Shown here piece after piece: positions 62,301-64,000 of a DNA stretch of 64,000 bases. Numbering within the stretch: position 1 is the first letter of the stretch; each line of letters begins with the position of its first letter. The notes beneath the pieces were generated by a model. It worked only from the letters and a program-made list of their open reading frames with translations, was not told the origin of the DNA and searched no databases. The DNA is taken from positions 39,190,844 through 39,254,843 of the forward strand of contig CM055109.1 in NCBI GenBank assembly GCA_029204225.1, given 5' to 3'. Made by a program: the position numbers and the translations under genes. Origin of the DNA: Diphasiastrum complanatum. Lineage: Eukaryota > Streptophyta > Lycopodiopsida > Lycopodiales > Lycopodiaceae.

Positions 62301-62989
62301 TTCAAACAAATAATCTTTTGAACCTGTAAGAATTAAATTAGATAAAAATAAAAATATTGAATTCCATGATGCGCAACTTGATCCTCAATTAAAAGCCTCA
62401 ATTTTAAGAGAATTTTCAGCTGACATAAACGCAAAAAAAAATGTATGTGATCTGTACTTATCCACAAAGCAGTTAACTTCCAAAAAGGTGATCTGGTTCA
62501 TGGTGAAAACTTGCCTTTTGATCTTCGTCGCTCACCAACTCACACAGAATAGGATGGCTCAGAATCTACATCCAAGATCTTTTGCAGTTTAGCAGAATAA
62601 ATAACAAGCTAAAACGTGAGTCACAAGAGCTAAATATGAATGAATTGCAGCTGTTGTTGTTGCAAACTTGCAGCTGTTGTTGTTGCAAACATCTTAGCAA
62701 ATACATCAGCATAAAAAAATGAGCAATTCAAATGGGAATCAATGGCCACCTGCAGACTGAGATACAAGGGAGTGTCACAGTTGTGGCACAGTAACTTTGG
62801 CATCAGACTAAGAGAGCATCAGATGCATCAAAAGCATGCTAGTTATAACTAACTCAGGGGACCTACTGCTGTAAACCAAAAGTTTGGAATACTTTGAATA
62901 ATCTCATTCCTTTTACTATACACTGGGCGCCTGACTTCATTGTACTTTTGTTCCACTTCAAGTACTTTGTCACTAGCTTCTTCATTCAC
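59372..62989 (-). CDS. NAP1-related (SET/NRP-type) histone chaperone gene, nine C-terminal exons
   Basis: Encodes a nuclear histone chaperone of the SET/NAP1-related family, which binds H2A-H2B in chromatin assembly. Exons read on the minus strand: 62989-62867 ([20 protein letters not shown]), 62565-62515 ([16 protein letters not shown]), 62278-62207 ([18 protein letters not shown]), 62066-61953 ([12 protein letters not shown] to HGM), 61055-60994 (NKRPLPEE), 60255-60198 (SFFKWFND), 59824-59768 ([14 protein letters not shown]), 59630-59559 and 59434-59372 (acidic tail, mostly Asp/Glu, stop TGA at 59374-59372). Total 223 codons, all phases consistent, no stops. Donors are GT except the second intron, which has GCAAGT. 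Plant homologues are about 250 residues, so about 30-40 N-terminal residues with part of the dimerisation helix are missing; I find no such exon at 62,990-64,000, so it likely lies further right. Arabidopsis NRP1/NRP2 are the nearest named relatives. Confidence 0.93.
62513..62567 (-). other. Exon followed by a GC-AG intron
   Basis: The exon encoding [14 protein letters not shown] ends CAAAAG|GCAAGT. The GC donor has the strong flanking consensus typical of real GC-AG introns, and the intron ends GTCTCAG before the next in-phase exon at 62,278. Confidence 0.85.
62645..62690. repeat. Perfect 23 bp tandem duplication in an intron
   Basis: TTGCAGCTGTTGTTGTTGCAAAC repeated twice head to tail, inside the first visible intron of the chaperone gene. 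The unit itself contains TTGCAGC and TTGTTG motifs that are nearly self-complementary. Confidence 0.9.
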
Positions 62990-64000
62990 CTGAAAAACGA
63001 AATATGTTGGACTCAAAACATAAGTAAATACAACAAGCCCCCTTCGAAAAAACCAACACAATAGATGTCATCTAAATCCTTCATTTGCACCTCTAGATAT
63101 GTCCAAGCTGCACTTGTACAATATATCAATGTTAACTCTTTGGTACCTGAATATTAAAACAAAGAGGTGTGCAATCTGTAACTCTATGAAGTCACCCCAC
63201 AAAGTATTGGACCATCAAATCCATCATGCAGAACACTATAATTACAATTTCAATTCTCACATCATCAGTGCCCAAGGGTAAGTGCAGGTGACATGCATAA
63301 ACATACGTCCACGTTAGCATATAAAGACAAACATGCTGAGTTTCTAATACTTGTCCAGAGGTGATGGGCCAGGCAAACCCATGATGGATGCAAGAACAAA
63401 TTGAATGTAATGACGTTTCTGGTGTGCAACAACGAAAATGCACCACTAAAGATAAAAATGAACCAGTTGGATGCAGCTTGGATAATAATCGCAAAAGCAA
63501 CTGCATGTTCTCATACTATGAGTGGTTAATGATGAACAAATAGCGAAGTTAGTACAGATATCTTGGCTATTTGTGCAAACTTTTCTTGCTGCATAGTCTT
63601 CTTTCAGCCAGGATATAGTCACTAGCGCAAAACAGAGGCCAGCGACGACACTGGCCGATATAGCCCTTATCCTTGATCAACTTGTCGATTCATTTAAGAT
63701 GTGCCCATTGTATCTCTGAAGTGTATTCATGTGTGGAAAAGTGCCATAATGGCTTGAGTCATAAAGATATTGAAGCACTCCGGTACAATCATAAAACATG
63801 CCATAAAAAAGAAGTGGTCTCCAAATGGAATCATAGATGGTCCAAGCTTGGAGGGCAAGAGAGAGAGCATGAGTGAGACTCGAGGTCAGAGAGAGAAAAG
63901 AGGCAACTCATAGGTGATACCCACTTTTTTTAGAAAGGGCACTTTCCCGTGACATTTCCACAGGGTCATCCTTCCATATTTTATGGCAGGATTCCCCAAT
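62990..64000. other. Upstream intron or flank of the chaperone gene
   Basis: Searched by eye for the expected N-terminal exon (Leu/Glu/Lys-rich helix ahead of VNEEAS) without success. A purine-rich GAGAGA stretch lies at 63,860-63,905. Nothing else recognised. Confidence 0.45.

Noticed and set aside
62849-63061. 70-codon frame as the start of the chaperone protein
   Set aside because: The part before VNEEAS lies upstream of a clean TTTTTCAG acceptor and does not resemble the family's N-terminus, so the upstream ATG is intronic.

Overview
The window reads as nuclear DNA of a vascular plant with a repeat-rich genome. It is AT-rich, full of Ty1/copia and Ty3/gypsy LTR retrotransposons in every state of decay, carries long CT/GA microsatellites, and holds one spliced plant gene of the NAP1-related (SET-type) histone chaperone family. 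The species cannot be told from sequence alone. A gymnosperm or fern is plausible from the mix of decayed elements and an orphan domain resembling Pfam DUF7869, but this is a guess. I saw no bacterial operons, CRISPR arrays, tRNA or rRNA genes.

Layout. 1-1.2 kb: rearranged fragment of copia family A. 1.4-1.6 kb: CT microsatellite. 2.0-2.8 kb: repeat whose inverted partner lies at 45.9-46.7 kb. 2.9-13.1 kb: a pair of about 355 bp direct repeats that may be LTRs of a non-coding element, interrupted by a young copia element (3391-9294) with target duplication TGTGT, PBS, PPT and a nearly intact polyprotein. 13.1-18.3 kb: scraps of copia integrase, gypsy RNase H, gypsy protease, and a second copy of the 10-11.7 kb non-coding family. 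18.9-22.1 kb: two convergent, decayed, multi-exon gene remnants of unknown function. 22.9-24.25 kb: a near-perfect inverted repeat carrying a DUF7869-like domain. 24.4-27.0 kb: gypsy gag-protease, cut off by a second copia family A fragment (27.0-28.25 kb). 28.6-30.4 kb: decayed gypsy reverse transcriptase to integrase.

30,598-37,308 is a complete but old copia family A element (target duplication GGATA) inserted in the 3' end of another gypsy integrase. Its LTRs carry long CT tracts downstream of the TATA box. 38.75-42.8 kb and 55.38-62.3 kb are two same-direction copies of one duplicated segment. The right copy holds nine visible exons (223 codons) of the histone chaperone gene on the minus strand, and the left copy holds a broken pseudogene of it. 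Between them lie a GC-rich block, a 133 bp tandem duplication, a GA microsatellite with an unexpanded sister locus, a copia gag fragment, and the LTR, tRNA-Asp PBS, leader and partial gag of an Athila/Tat-like gypsy element.

Functionally, the only likely active host gene is the chaperone. Its N-terminal exon or exons are not visible and probably lie beyond position 64,000. The rest is transposon biology: nesting, deletion, and decay dominated by C-to-T type changes that turn Trp, Gln and Arg codons into stops. I did not find a convincing new multi-gene system. The observations most worth checking are the compensated repeat hairpins in the gypsy leader, the long inverted repeat, the chaperone gene duplication, and the LTR-borne microsatellites.
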